Shown piece after piece: positions 11,537 through 24,351 of a stretch of DNA of 64,000 bases. Each line of letters opens with the position of its first letter. The stretch's first letter is position 1. Below the pieces are notes generated by a model, which was given only the letters and a program-made list of their open reading frames with translations, had not been told where the DNA came from and did no database searches. Position numbers and translations under genes: made by a program. This stretch comes from Boswellia sacra (lineage: Eukaryota > Streptophyta > Magnoliopsida > Sapindales > Burseraceae). The stretch lies in assembly GCA_013180625.2 (NCBI GenBank), contig SNVD02010198.1, positions 248,001 to 312,000 of the forward strand. The letters are read 5' to 3'.

Positions 11537-12154
11537 CTGGAAAATTAATTTTAGTTACATATTACCAACATAGTGTTGAGATAAAAAGCTTAAGCTACCA
11601 AGTACATGTATTGTCATATAATGTGGCATAGATTTCTTTGTGTGTAATAAGTTCTAGACTATATCTGAACTCAAATATCATTTGACCAGAAGCTTAAGTT
11701 GATAGGCACATACTACCTGCCTTCTTAAGAGTGATATTGAACATATATGTTCCATCACATGTAACCAGGACCAAACTAAACCAAACGAAAATACTGCATA
11801 ATTCAAAAGCTTATGGTGACATTATATTTATAGCTTACCTTAAACAACTAGATTATATTTTATACCATTAGGAAGAGTATGGACCAGACCCAACCGGAAC
11901 TCAACTAAAACTTAACCAAAAAGGTCCAATCACAAGATTGTAGACCAAACAACCCCAATTCAAATCTATTTGAGCTAATAACTAGATTATACGTAAATAC
12001 ATGAGATGTAAGGATTTAAACTTATGACATCAACTTTGATACCATGTTAAATAACTATTTGACAAAAAACTTGAGCTTCATCACAATGAGAATGGAAATT
12101 GAAGAGGAGGAAAAAAAAAACAGTGCAAGAATGTGAAGATCGGTCACGCAATAC

Positions 12155-12668
12155 CTCCCAAGCTTGCCACAAATACGTCCAAGTAGAGGCTGGAGTCATT
12201 CACAGCTTCTGAAAGCATGATACTTGAGTCACATGTACTTTGCATACTACTTAGCTTGGAGGTGAGCAATATGATCCCATAGTAGGTGAATCAATTTCCA
12301 AAGAATAATGTCCATAGGGGAATGGATGTTCTAGCTAATCTCGGTGAAAAAAGTTTGAAAACTGTAAAGAAGCCAGATTTCCTTTTACAATTTTTTAATC
12401 TAGTTGAGGAGAGTAGAGGAACATTGCTCGAGGGATCAACTTGTTCATTTGGTACTAAGGTTCTATCAGTAACAAGCATGCAACTTAGGAGTTCTATTTT
12501 GTTGAGTAAAGCCATTTTCTGCAGAAAATGATGCAAATCATTTGTTCTGCCTTTCATGCATAGAAATCTTGGAGACTCTCACGTAAAGCTGTATAAGAGA
12601 AGCACAATAAATGATGGTACAGAGGATAATGCTAGTAGCCACCTCCAATTCAATCTTGTCAAGACTAT
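12155..12668 (-). pseudogene. MFS copy B exon 3
   Basis: 514 nt, acceptor CTGTAG, donor GTATTG. It encodes the RLNWRWLLALSSVPS helix, the ESPRFLCMKGR loop signature, the cytoplasmic loop and helix 7 (LFFGN.FTYYG). Two in-frame TGA stops: at 12581-12579 just before ESPRF, and at 12293-12291, where copy A has serine TCA. Confidence 0.92.
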
Positions 12669-12807
12669 CTACAGTATTAGAATTGACAACATTAACGTTA
12701 TATAGTTGCAAAATCTTTGTTTTTCTACACTTTTTTCGTCATTACATCTCAATCTTGAATTCGAATATTTTGTGTAACAAATTTGCTCCTAAGTTTTAAG
12801 AACATAC

Positions 12808-12963
12808 CCATGCAAGTGCAGCCTCAAATATGGATCCAAGCATCTAGAAAGTTGAGAAAATAACCCATCCACATGCCTTTGTTTTCGGTAGGAACAAATT
12901 CTAGAAACAAGGTTGAGAATACAGGTCCACTGCCTATGCCAATACCAGCCAAGCAGCGACGGC
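12808..12963 (-). pseudogene. MFS copy B exon 2, 3' part
   Basis: 156 nt from the transposon boundary to the GTATG donor. It encodes RRCLAGIGIGSGP and LEFVPTENKGMWM. An extra G near 12866 shifts the frame, and the restored frame then meets TAG at 12846-12844 before FEAALAW. The 5' part of the exon is 16.8 kb away at 29803-29885. Confidence 0.9.
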
Positions 12964-14160
12964 CACTACGTGAAAAACAGGTATTTGCGACAAACTTTTT
13001 TGCGAGGAAGCAAAATTTGTCGCAAAAAGACCCTTTCTGTGACAAAATGTAATTTTGTCGCCAAAAGCAGTAGCAAAATTAAAAACTTAAAAAAATTATT
13101 TATTGCGATGAAAATTTTCTCGCTAAAAAGCATATATTGCGAGAAAACCATTTTCCTCGCAAAATGTTTACGGTGAATATAAATATTAAGTTATTTACGA
13201 CGAAAATTACACATTTTGTGAGGAAACTATACTCTCCATAAGAAGCAGCCAAATTTATTCCTTTTCTTTTTTTGCGACCACTATTTCCTCACAATATAAT
13301 ACCTACTGCGACAATAGTAATTTCCTCGCAAAATGACTAGGCGAAATAAATACTTCTGCGACAAAATAAGCACCTTTGGCGAGAAAATTTTCCTCACGAA
13401 AAGAAGTAAACAAATTTCCCCTTTTATTTTTGGTGAGCACTATTTCCCCAACATAATATATTGCGACAAAACTCATTTTCTCGCAAAATGACAAAGAGGC
13501 ATAAATCTTTCTGCGACGAAAATTATAACTTTTGCTAGGAAATTGTCTCCACCAAAAGATGTGAACAAATTTCGCTCTTTATCTTTTTGCGACCATTAAT
13601 TCCTCGCTAAATGGACTCTATTGCGACAATACTGTTTTCCTCGCAAAATGAGAAGAATATGTAAATCTTTTTGTGATGAAAATTGCGCCTATCGGGAGGA
13701 CAGTATCCTCGTAAAAAGATTTAACTAAATTTCGGCCTTTTATTTTTTTTGACCATTCTTTCCTCGTAATATGATCTCGTTTCAGATAAAACAATTTTCT
13801 ACTGAAAATTGCTAGAGCAAATAATTTTTTTGCGACAAAAGTTACATCTTTCGCGAGGAAAATATCCTCATTGAAAGATATAATTTAATACGTCTCCTTT
13901 TTTTACGACCATATTTTGGTCGCCGTAGTGTGTATTTTGCGACAAAAGTTATTTCCTCGCAAAATGAGAAGCTCACATAGATCTTGTTGCGACAAAAGTT
14001 GTGCCTCTCGTGAGCAAATAATCCTCACCAAAAGATGTAACTAAATTTCTCTCTTTTCTTTTTTGTGACCATTATTTCCTCGCAAAATGTAACTAATTTC
14101 CTCGCAAAATGTCAAAGCCACATAAATCTTACTGCATCGAATTTGGTTTCCTCACAGTAT
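12964..14160. repeat. CACTA left subterminal repeat array
   Basis: About 1.2 kb of irregular, alternating short motifs: TTGCGACAAAA and TTTCCTCGCAAAATG, in direct and inverted arrangement every 20-60 bases, with spaced variants such as TTTGCGACCA. Such arrays are the known binding region for CACTA accessory proteins. No protein is encoded. Confidence 0.9.
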
Positions 14161-14234
14161 GGCAATGGTACGAAAATTTAAATATTAAGAAAGTTAACAA
14201 TGTAAATATTAATATAAAATAACTTGTATATTAG

Positions 14235-16260
14235 TTTTATAAAATTAAATTAATTAATCCCTGTGGTTTTAATAAATAATCAAAATTTAATATTAATTAA
14301 AATATATAAGTCATTAAATCAAATTAAATAATTTATGATATTTATCAAATATTCTTAATCTCTATTTTTAAATAGTTTTCAAAAATTTGAATATTAAGTA
14401 AATTAAATAATTTATATTTATTAATTGAATTTTTTAAGAAATATAAATCAACTTAATAATAAATTTTGGACAATTAATATTAGTTATGTTATTGTAAAAA
14501 ATTTTATTCATTGCATTATTATAGAAATATAGTCTTATATTATATTTTTAATTTCGGATTATGTTCAGATTTTGATATTACGTGGGATTGAAACTCGGAT
14601 GAACCAATTAGTTTATTAATTTTATTTTATTAGTTTATATTTTTTATAATTAATATTATTTAGTCAACATTGCTTCAGTTAGTGCTGATGGTCTTGCAGT
14701 TGCGTCTTAATTGGCAAAAGCACGAACTTGGGTTCAAGGCATGCCTCTCTGTTTTTAAGTTTTTATTGTTATTTTAGGAAGCACAGATTTAAAATATATT
14801 TAAATATTGTGTGTAAAATTAATCAAATTCAAAAATAGGTATAAACCAATTTCTTCTAATCTAAATTCATAGTTTATTTTAACTTGGTTTTTATAGAAGT
14901 TTTATAATTTGGTTCCTATCCAAACAATGTCTATGTGTTATTGTAAATTTATAGTTATGATTTGTAATCAAGTAAACTCATATAAATAAAAATTTAATTT
15001 GAAAATAAATTACTAATAAATCAACCCAATACGTTTATCAGTTTAATTTAGAATTAGAGTGACTGATGATTATATCAAGGTAACCACATACATTTATTAT
15101 AATTAATGAAACTACAAATATAATTTTTACAATTTAATAAGTAATGAATTGAATACATAAATAAGTTTAGTTAGATTTAAATTAATTATCAATTTAATTT
15201 AGACATAGAAGTATCTTATTTGTAGATGATCAAATCACTAATCAGTCAAGCAAATTTGTAACAATGTTTCCTCCTAACATTAAATTAATTAATTCGTGTG
15301 TTTTTAATAATTAGCCAACATTCGAATATTAATTAAAATAAATATTTTATGTTTTTCGAATGACATAATTTATCATATTTACTAAATATTCTTCATCTAT
15401 ATTTGTTAATAGTTTACAAAAATTTGAATATAAGCAAATTAAAAAATATATATATTTATTAATATAATTTTTTAATAACTATAAAACAACTTGATAATAA
15501 ATTTTGAATAATTAATATTAATTACATTATTCTAAAATATTTTATTCATTACAACGTAGTCTTATATTATATTTTTTAACCCCGGATTATGGTTTGGGAT
15601 TGAAACTCTAATGCACCAATTGGCTTATCATTTGTATTTTATTAGTTTATCTTTATTATTATTAATATTATTTATTGCACGCGACTTCATTCAGTGCTTA
15701 TGATCTTGTGGTTGTGTGCTAATTGACAAATACATGAGACTTGGGCTCCAGGCATCTCTATGTTTAGGTTGTTATTGTTTTTCCAGGATGCATAGATTTA
15801 AAATATATTTATATATTGCGTGTAAAATTAATCAAATTCAAAATTAAGAATAAACCAATTTCTTCTAATCTAAATTCATATTTTATATTAACTTGGTTTT
15901 TATAGAAGTTTTATAATTTGGTTCCTAACCAGTCAATGTCTATATGTTATATTTTGATTATGATTCGCAATCAAGTAAACTCAGATAAAAAAATTTATTT
16001 TAAAAATGAATTAGTAATAAATCAACCCAATACGTTTATCAGTTTAATTTAGGATTAGATTGACTGAATAGATCAAGATAACCACATATATTTATTATAA
16101 ATAATCAAACTACATATATAACTTTTACAATTTAATACGTAATCGATTGAACTACATAAAGAAGTTCTATTACATTTAAATTACTTATCAATTAAATTTA
16201 GACATAGAATATCTTATTTGCAGATGATCAAATCACTAATCGATCAAGAAAATTCAATTA
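14235..16260. repeat. Two tandem AT-rich units of about 1.0 kb inside the CACTA
   Basis: Unit 1 (about 14235-15255) and unit 2 (about 15275-16260) match along their length at an offset near 1,000-1,035 bases, for example the shared AATTAATCAAATTCAAAA stretch and GATGATCAAATCACTAATC. Divergence is considerable. There is no open frame of note. Bases 16261-17120 are also AT-rich and hold nothing recognised. Confidence 0.82.
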
Positions 16261-17124
16261 TAAATTTGATTGAGGATTAGTGGATTACGTTGACTCAAAC
16301 AATAAGGTAAATATATAAAAATATCATAATTAATCAAACTACATTTACAATTTGATTCATAATCAATTAAACTATATGTAGAATTTTTAATAAGTAAATT
16401 ACTAATACTTTAAACTGATTTATGGACATAATATTTTATTAGACAAAACTGTTGAGATATTATGAGTATTACTCGTAATCAATTAAGTGATTATAACAAA
16501 TACCTATAGTGATAGTGAATTGTTGAGATATTATGATTAGTACTTAGGCTTTGTGAATAACATAAATAATTAAAATTAAACTCTATATTTAGTATCATGT
16601 ACATCATATAAATAATCAATCATTTCTCAATTCAAGCAAAAAAATTAAGATTTAAATTCCAATACTTCTATAAAATTTGCAAAAATATAGGATTAGAACT
16701 ATTTATATTTTTGATATTTTTGTTTTACAACATAAAGAAGTATCTTTGTGAATGAAGATATATCAAGTAATTGAAGACTTCATTTACGAAAATAATTAAG
16801 TATAATTTTGTTCATAATATTAATATATTGTTTGTATTTGTAACCAATGTAGTTATTAAAAAAAAGAACATTAATTACAATAATTTGAAGTAGCATTAAA
16901 TAAAATTTAAAGATTATGTGTGATTAAATAAATGAAACAATTAAGATTAACATTAATATAATAAAATAATATATTAAACAAGTTGATTATGTTTACTAAA
17001 AGAGTAAGCAGACATTTGGCTTGAAGTAGTGGCAGTAGCGGGAAACCAAAAAAAATTCCCAAATTAATAGAGGGAAATCCTGGGAACCAAAACAATTCAA
17101 TCGGAGATCCCTTTCCTCACTGCC

Positions 17125-17350
17125 TAATCCATCTTCTCCTCCATCTGTTTAAAGCCCCACTATCATCGTCTCCTCCATCTGTTTATGGAAACACCAACAT
17201 CATCACCTCCATCTATTTAAGGCAACAATACCGTCGTCTCCTCCCTCCCTTTCAAGCACCAACATTGTTGTCTCCTCCATCTGCAGAAAGCATCGCCACC
17301 ATCATGTCTTCCATCTATTTGAAGCGCCGCCACCACCGTCTCCTTCATCT
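17125..17350. repeat. Imperfect repeats of a TCTCCTCCATCTG motif
   Basis: Seven imperfect copies of a CGTCTCCTCCATCTGTTTA-like motif spaced about 30-45 bases apart. It could be a low-complexity 5' leader acquired with host DNA, since recognisable captured exons follow downstream; that is only inference. Confidence 0.6.
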
Positions 17351-18049
17351 GTGTTGGTGATGTGGGTTTCCCATTCGGTTCGACATTTTTTTTCCTGGTT
17401 AAATTGTATATAGCTGTGGGTTTTCCCATTCATCAGGAAGTAATGTTTTCATCAGATTTAGATTCCATTTTTGTGCAATTGAGATTCCTGTTCTACTATT
17501 TCATGTCTTTTCTACCACTCCGATGTCTGGAATTGTGTTTTTGAAGACTTTTTAACGTAGTGAACTGCACATTTATACCATAACACCTGTCCATATATTG
17601 ACAGCTAGAGTGGGAAAGAAAAAGAAAAAAGGATTCATATAACTGAAGGGAAAATGGACTATTTTAGAAAGTGTAAGATGTGTGTAGGGGACATAATATC
17701 TATTTGGCATGTCCTTAGTTCACTCATATTGTAACTCTATTTCAGTTTTATTTATTTATTTATTTTAAGACTTTTTTGCTTCCAATCAAAATATGTATAA
17801 TAAATCTTACCTGCCTGTTATGGTAGGTCTTGTTTGTGTATGTATGTATTCACAAACATTTTTACTTTTCCCTTGTGTTGTTTGTGGATGAATTTTTATA
17901 AAGCAACACCGTTACACTGCAGAACTAAAAATGTATGTCAAATACTATTGTGGTGAGTTTTTCCTGTTGAAATTCATGTCATGCTGTTGACTATGAAGTG
18001 GCTTCTTGTTTGACTATGGTGACTCACTTAATGTGGAACACTGAACCAG

Positions 18050-18839
18050 GTGAAGAGAATATACATCCCTCTACCAGATGAAAATGTTAGGAGACTTCTT
18101 CTTAAAAACAAACTGAAGGGCCGAGCATTTTCCTTACCTGGTAAACTTATCATAAAGAAGATATTTTATTTTATATTTTCTGGGCAAACAATTGTTTTGC
18201 ACATGCAAACTTGCTATTTGGTTGTAAGCTGAATCTCATTGTATGACTTAATTGATAACTCTTCCATTTTTCCCAAAACAATTATGCATTTGATGTTTTC
18301 TGCAAATTATTCCTGGTTTATATTTCGCCAAAGGCACTGCATTTGATAGGCATATCTTCTTTGCACTGTGGTTAATCCATTTCCTTCATTGAAAATCACA
18401 TGATAGTTCTTTTGCTGTGTTAGGTGGAGACCTAGAAAGGCTTGTGAGAGATACAGAAGGTAAGATTTATGTCTGTATGATCACCTTTTTAATATACTGC
18501 TCCTCAGATAGTAGTGATATACTCTATTTAAATGGCAAAATTGATTTGGCCAAAATTGTCTTTCCTTCTTTAGCTCTGTGCATGTAGTGGTTGGAAGCTT
18601 GCATTCCATGAACTTTTGTCACTTGAGACATGTAACAGGGATCAGTATTAATCGCAATATTGAAAATATTACATATCACTATTAAAAAAATAAAGCGAGA
18701 GAGAGAGAGAGAGAAATTAATGTGGATGCTTTTACTATATAGGATACTCTGGAAGTGATTTACAAGCCTTGTGTGAAGAAGCTGCAAAATGCCTATTAGA
18801 GAGCTTGGTGCTAACATTCTTACTATCAAGGCAAATCAG
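18050..18839 (+). pseudogene. Captured AAA-ATPase gene fragment (spastin/fidgetin-like), three exons
   Basis: Exons 18050-18140, 18424-18459 and 18743-18839, each with AG acceptor and GT donor and matching phases. They encode the end of the AAA+ module: KRIYIPLPDENVRRLLLKNK (after the second region of homology), GDLERLVRDTEGYSGSDLQA and the C-terminal lid. This matches the meiotic-clade AAA ATPases (spastin, fidgetin, katanin group). A one-base deletion after EEAA (near 18786) throws the last exon out of frame, which then continues correctly as MPIRELGANILTIKANQ. Upstream Walker A/B exons and the gene end are absent. Introns are retained, so capture was at DNA level, as known for Pack-CACTA elements. 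Confidence 0.85.
18698..18714. repeat. (GA)n microsatellite
   Basis: Short GAGAGA run inside the second intron of the captured ATPase fragment. Confidence 0.9.
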
Positions 18840-20361
18840 GTAATCCAGCTTGACTCCCTCTTCCCCCACCCCAACCCCCGCCGGCGCGAATGGGAAACCC
18901 ATAGATGAAGGAAATATAAAATTTTCACGATATGTACATACTCCTAATGATATTATTCTTATGACTTTTGTTCTGCATATTGTTTTGTTTGTGTAATAAT
19001 CTACATGGTACTTGTAGACAGGGATATATACTTTACTGGGTAGGCAGTTATTCATTCTGCCAGGACATTTTCTGGGTTTCCTGGTTGCCATCTCTCTTAC
19101 TGGCATTGAAGCCTACAATTATAGTAACTGTGTAATTTTTTTTTGACTTAATTTACCTTTTTGTGGATAAAAACTGAAAAACAAATAAAAATGTTGTAAC
19201 TAGGAAGGATTTACAAAACAATGAACACAAATGTGACAACTTATGAGGTTACCTCTGTCGTAGAGATTGGCAAATGGGCTGGTGCAATTGCATCCACCTT
19301 ACCGTATATTCAATTTTATAGACATGTAACTTTCATCATCATCAATATCCTTCAGAAGATGAATTTTCTGGCAAATGGGCTTATATATTTATTGACTTTA
19401 GTTTTTGTAAATCTACTAGCTGTAGCAGCTGGTTGATTCCATACGAGTAATAATGTTTGTGGTAGACACCTCTCCGTTAACCAATTAGCTGACAGCTTCT
19501 ATCAGTGATGGAAGATGTAAAATTTGTACCTTAGATGTAGAATTTGTTCGGTCGTTTTTAGAAATGAAACCAGCACCATCATTTAGATCACCTAGTGGAA
19601 GGTTAAATTCAATACAAGCAAGCCATGTTGTCCATCCTATGCTGAAATGCACAAGATGTTATGTTGGTGTACACCAGTTCCAAATTGCTCACCAAGAGAA
19701 ATAATATTAGTTTAATATATATCTACCCATATAGTCTTTGTTGAAATACATGCATGGAAAACTTTAAAGTGCTCTTACTGATGCTCACCCGTTAGAATCT
19801 TCCAAACCATACTGCATTTAATTATATTGATACATTAATTAAATCCAAGTAGTGATCATTAAATATGGCCTGAAAATCTCAGGGTCAATATGATTAATCG
19901 TGCCAAGGATCAGCTAGCAATCTCATGCAGGAATATTGTTGGTAATAAAGACCACATTTGACTAAATAGTTGGATACACAGAGAAGGGATGAGATGATGG
20001 TCCTCGGCCAAAACCTAGAGGGTTCAATTAGCTGAATTTACAGAGCTTTGAGCCATGCATGTACCCACATAGCAGTATATTGCTTTTTGGAATTGGAGGG
20101 TTAAATGAAAAAAGGCATTTTGATAACGAAATGATACAAGTTAGTGCAGTTGACTTTGTTAATGGATGTAGCATTCTGATCATCGCTATATTCTACTGAG
20201 TTATTGAGTGGATGCAATATGAACAGTAGCAGCTTTCATTTTCCTCTCCTGAGTGCCCATTGAATATATATATATATATATATAAATCCATAACCACACC
20301 ATTTCCGGCCACCATCAAATTAACCTCAGTACAGCTCTCTCACTATTCAACACACAACAAT
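18840..20361. other. CACTA interior, no gene recognised
   Basis: It probably continues the captured ATPase locus (intron sequence after the GTAATC donor at 18840), but no further exon could be read. A 71-codon open stretch at 19221-19436 is rich in hydrophobic residues and has no recognisable domain; I do not treat it as a gene. Confidence 0.5.
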
Positions 20362-20543
20362 ATGAGTCCCCTCCGTGTTAAAAGTATCATCTTCATTATT
20401 CTATTAATGACTTATATCTCTTCCTCCACTGCAGGTGAGATATAGTTTAATAATATAGTATTCTTCTGTTATATATGAGTCAAATTTACATTTTACAGCA
20501 ATGTACTCGATCTATTTATGGCAAGTAACATGTTTTCCCTGCT

Positions 20544-20580
<37 letters not shown>

Positions 20581-20624
20581 GATCGTCTTGCAGGCAGAGT
20601 AGTTGTCAAAGGCCAACAACAGAG
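20362..20624 (+). pseudogene. Possible captured fragment of a small secreted-peptide gene
   Basis: Exon 1 (20362-20434) starts with ATG in a leader preceded by a TA run and encodes a classic signal peptide: a basic N-terminus (MSPLRVK), a hydrophobic core, then SSSTAG. A GTGAG donor follows. The intron 20435-20593 contains a long TA/CA run and ends TTGCAG. Exon 2 (20594-20624) adds GRVVVKGQQQR and is followed by GTAAC. The two exons join in frame. No later exon could be assigned, so the mature peptide is unknown. Capture from the host genome is inferred from the gene-like structure inside the transposon. Confidence 0.45.
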
Positions 20625-22767
20625 GTAACTTACAAAACAATAAACTTAGAGCTGCTACATTACTTATGAGGTGGTAAGAACTAGGCTGCTTAAAGACTTT
20701 TATCAAGTATCTATTTATTTGCTTTAAAAAATCATGAAATGTGACATTTTCAAGTTTTTTTTAGCTTTTATTTCCTTGATTTGACAATGCCTAACTGATG
20801 CTATATTGGCCTGTGATTGATTTCATACTAAATGTTTAAAGAAGTTCTTATCATAATGATTTAATATGATTTTTTCAGCTTCCACAAATCTTATTTCACA
20901 ACTCACAAATTTGCTCTTTACCATTGCATATATTTTGCAGATAACAATTGATAATGGCAGAAAAAAGGTTCGTAGGTCAACATTTTTTTAGTCACAGCAT
21001 TTGTAATGAGTCATCAATATTAAAACTAGTTGTTAATCCATCAAGCTCTCTGACTCCCTCTTACATTGCTAGGGATTTGAATTTATGAGTGAAACATGGC
21101 AAATGGGCCCTCTAGTCAAGCTTTGCTATCTCAACTGTAGGGTATAGAAGTAGGCTTCATAAAGTAATGTCTCAAATCTTGAAGTTATTATCCTCATATC
21201 TTTTGACCAGTACTGAATCTGTTTGTGACTTTCTTTTGCTTTTTTAAATTTTATAAATTTATGTTTAATCTTGGCTAAATTTAATTTTTATGCTGGGAAT
21301 CAAAATTATTAAAAGTAGCCTCAGATTTATCATTATCCAGTAGCTCAAGAGCTTGGTGGATTATGCTTTTAGCATGATTTGTCCCATCTTCCTCTACATT
21401 GGAAGCTCTTCCCAACCTATCCTAGGCTTGCACCAAATAAAGAAAAATTGATAAGTTTACTAGGATAGAATGCCTTGTTATTTGATGAATTATATCAATT
21501 AACCCCATGAAATAAGTTCCAAATAATATATTATATCATATACCATAACACTGCATCATGTCTGGTACTATTTTCGGAATGAATAGAATACCTTGCTGTT
21601 TGTTTGAAATGCAACTTCAATGTGCTAACAAATAAAATGTTACTGGAGATTATAGGAAATAGAATATCCCCATAGAACTGAAAGAAAATCTGAGAACAAA
21701 ATAAGATGTCATCATGCATGGTAGAGACTCATGTCAACAAACGGAATAAATTAAGTGTAGAATAGAGACTTACACTAAGTTTCCAGGGGAATCTTTAATA
21801 GGAGATGTAAATGTCATAAAAACCGACTTAGTAACCAATTTAAATTTAGAATAGCATGGACATACAAAGAATATAAAATATAAAATTTTATTATTCGGTT
21901 GATGTTGTGGGTTGATTGATTTAAGTATATGAACTTTCATTTTTGGTTTAATTTAAGTACAAATTCATTTTCACTAATCTTTGTATGTTTAAATTTCTAG
22001 AAAGTACTATCTCTAATTGGAAGATCTGATTCCTATAGTAAGCAATTGGAGACTACCTTCAAACAAGTAAGAATCTTTCACGATTTAGATTTAATTTAGT
22101 TCTTGTGATTGTGGACTAGCATATTTCGGCTTTTAAATCACTATCTTAATTGATTTATCTTTTTATGTTGAATATCATATAATATTTGATTGATTGTTGG
22201 GTTTCATTTTCTTTTTTAGTTTATTGTTAGTAAAAATTCTTGTTTGCATTCATAACTACATTTACCCTTAGACCCGTTTAAGAGACTTTAAATAGCTTTG
22301 TGTTCTATTAACATCATGAATATATGATACTAATAGAACACCACTCTATTAAGGTTTCTTGAATGTCCAAAGTGGACAGTTTGGGAATACATAAATCTAT
22401 TACATAGATTATTTGCTTTTACATTGTTTCACCGATAGAAATTTCAGTGGTATCTTCTCTTGTTCTTCGAGTACATGCTAGATGTTTATTGTTTGTGTTG
22501 GACATTGGTCATGCCTATGACACAACACAAATGTATATACATTTATGACATGAACTTGGAGAACTAAGGGGAGATGCTGCCGAAATTTCTATTGGATTGA
22601 GACATTTTGTTGGAGCTCTAATCTATGTTCTAGAGTGTGTATTCTTGAATGGGATAGGGCCTTACCTTTTAGTGTGGAGAAAAGGGATAGGTTTAAGGAG
22701 CATGTCTTTGACTTGTAAAATAGTTAAAGTTTTAAATTTAATTGTTTCATATCAGGAGGAGGAAGTA
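20625..22767. other. CACTA interior, no gene recognised
   Basis: AT-rich. One exon-like segment at about 22008-22068 (TTTCTAG before, GTAAGAA after; 20 open codons) might be another captured exon or a non-coding leader exon of the transposase. The rest shows nothing. Confidence 0.4.
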
Positions 22768-23862
22768 ATGGATAGATCATGGATTCAACTTCAAGACAAA
22801 CTTTCCAAGGAATATATTGATGGCATTAAGTCCTTTATGACCATAGCAAAAAATTGCTCGGATAAGAGAAACGATCAAATTCGTTGTCCATGTCGTAATT
22901 GTATGAATGTATTTTGGAAACCATTGGATGTTGTCGAGAGTCATTTGTATAAACCTGGAATTTCGCCAACTTATCAACAATGGATTTATCATGGGGAGAA
23001 AGCTGACTACGGTTCTCGTAGTAGCTTAAACTTTATAAATGCAGAATCAGAAGTTCATAATGATACTAATGTTGAAGATGACTATGATGAGATGTATGAT
23101 TTGATACATGATACATATGGTCCATCGGTAATGGAAGGGGTTTTTCCAATTGGGGATCTTACACCATCATTGGATGACGAAGATGTTCAAAACTTTAGTT
23201 TATTTGATGAAGCCAAAAAGAGGTTGTTTGAAGGGGCTAAGATATCAACATTGAATTTTGTCATAAAGTTGATGCATATAAAAGTTATTAATAAGTGGAG
23301 TAACAAATCATTTGATATGTTACTTGAATTGTTAAATCAAACATTACCCGATAATAATAACCTTCCAAACTCATTGTATGATGCACAAAAAATGCTGAAG
23401 GATATAGGGTTGGGTTATGAAGAAATTCATGCATGCAAGTATGATTGTGCTTTGTTTTGGACGGAGAATGCAACAAATGAGAGTTGTCCAATCTGCAAGG
23501 AACCACGATTTAAACCACAAAGTGGTAAGAAGAAAAAGGTTCCACAAAAGGTTTTGCATTATTTCCCTCTCAAGCCTCGATTACAACGCCTATTTATGTC
23601 AAGACATACGGCAACTGATATGAGATGGCACAAAGAGAAACGATTGGGTGAGGAAGGTGTTCTTAAACATCCTGCTGATGGTGAAGCATGGAAAGAATTT
23701 GACAAGTTGTATCCATGGTTTGCACAAGATCCACGCAATGTGAGACTAGGTCTTGCTATTGACGGATTCAATCCTTTCGGTAACATGCATAACCCATATA
23801 GTATGTGGCCTATTATACTTGTGCCATACAATCTCCCATCATGGAAATACATGAAAGAGACA

Positions 23863-24311
23863 TGATGAGGAACGGGGTTTCTCAAATTAAAAGAAAGGGA
23901 GGGAGATGTAGACAGAGGAAAGGGGAGAAATAATAGAAGAAATTTGGGGAAGAAGTAGAGTGAAAATTGAGGGAGAAATAATCTTTTTACTAAAAGATAA
24001 AAAAAAACAATAACAATCAAATCTGAAAATAACATAACTAAAGGTTCCTATTTATAGGACCTTAAAGCCTAGTTCTACTAGGAAATAAAATCCTATTAGG
24101 AAATAGAATCATAATCCTAGTTTAACTAGAAAATACCAAAATTAAATCCTAAGTAAAATAGTAAACTATTAATTTAGGAAAATGACTCAAATTAGGATTA
24201 CTCCCAATTTAGGAAGTCAAAATCCCTAATAATAGTCAAAATCCCTAATTTATTAAAATCCCTAAAATCAAAATTAAAATCCCTAATTTATTCCTAATTT
24301 GTCCTACATCA
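23863..24311 (-). repeat. Nested element 3' LTR
   Basis: 449 bp. It is longer than its partner because of short extra copies of internal motifs (for example a second CTATTAGGAAATA-like unit and an extra AATTTATTAAAATCCCT). A PPT (CAAGAGGGAGAGAAT, minus strand) lies next to it at about 24312-24326. Confidence 0.93.
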
Positions 24312-24351
24312 ATTCTCTCCCTCTTGAAAAAACTCGACTCCTGGCGAGTTG

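Larger units (their letters stand above)
10406..12362. repeat. Segmental duplication, copy B
   Basis: Partner of 1-1641 plus 6457-6777. It has no copia insertion and so preserves the empty target site (GATAC at 12038-12042). It carries the solo LTR, MFS exon 4, intron 3 (11537-12154, nothing else seen) and the 3' half of exon 3. Confidence 0.93.

Noticed and set aside
12966..13494. Short open frames within the CACTA subterminal arrays
   Set aside because: Products are low-complexity translations of the GCGAC/CTCGC repeats.
14690..14760. tRNA- or SINE-like segment with GGTTCAAGGC (B-box-like), repeated near 15700-15760
   Set aside because: The A box and cloverleaf pairing are poor and no SINE tail is seen. 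It is part of the 1-kb tandem duplication.
17217..17429. Minus-strand 70-codon frame across the TCTCCTCCATCTG repeats
   Set aside because: Composition is dictated by the repeat and no homology is recognisable.
19221..19436. 71-codon hydrophobic open frame in the CACTA interior
   Set aside because: No recognisable domain, no splice or promoter support.
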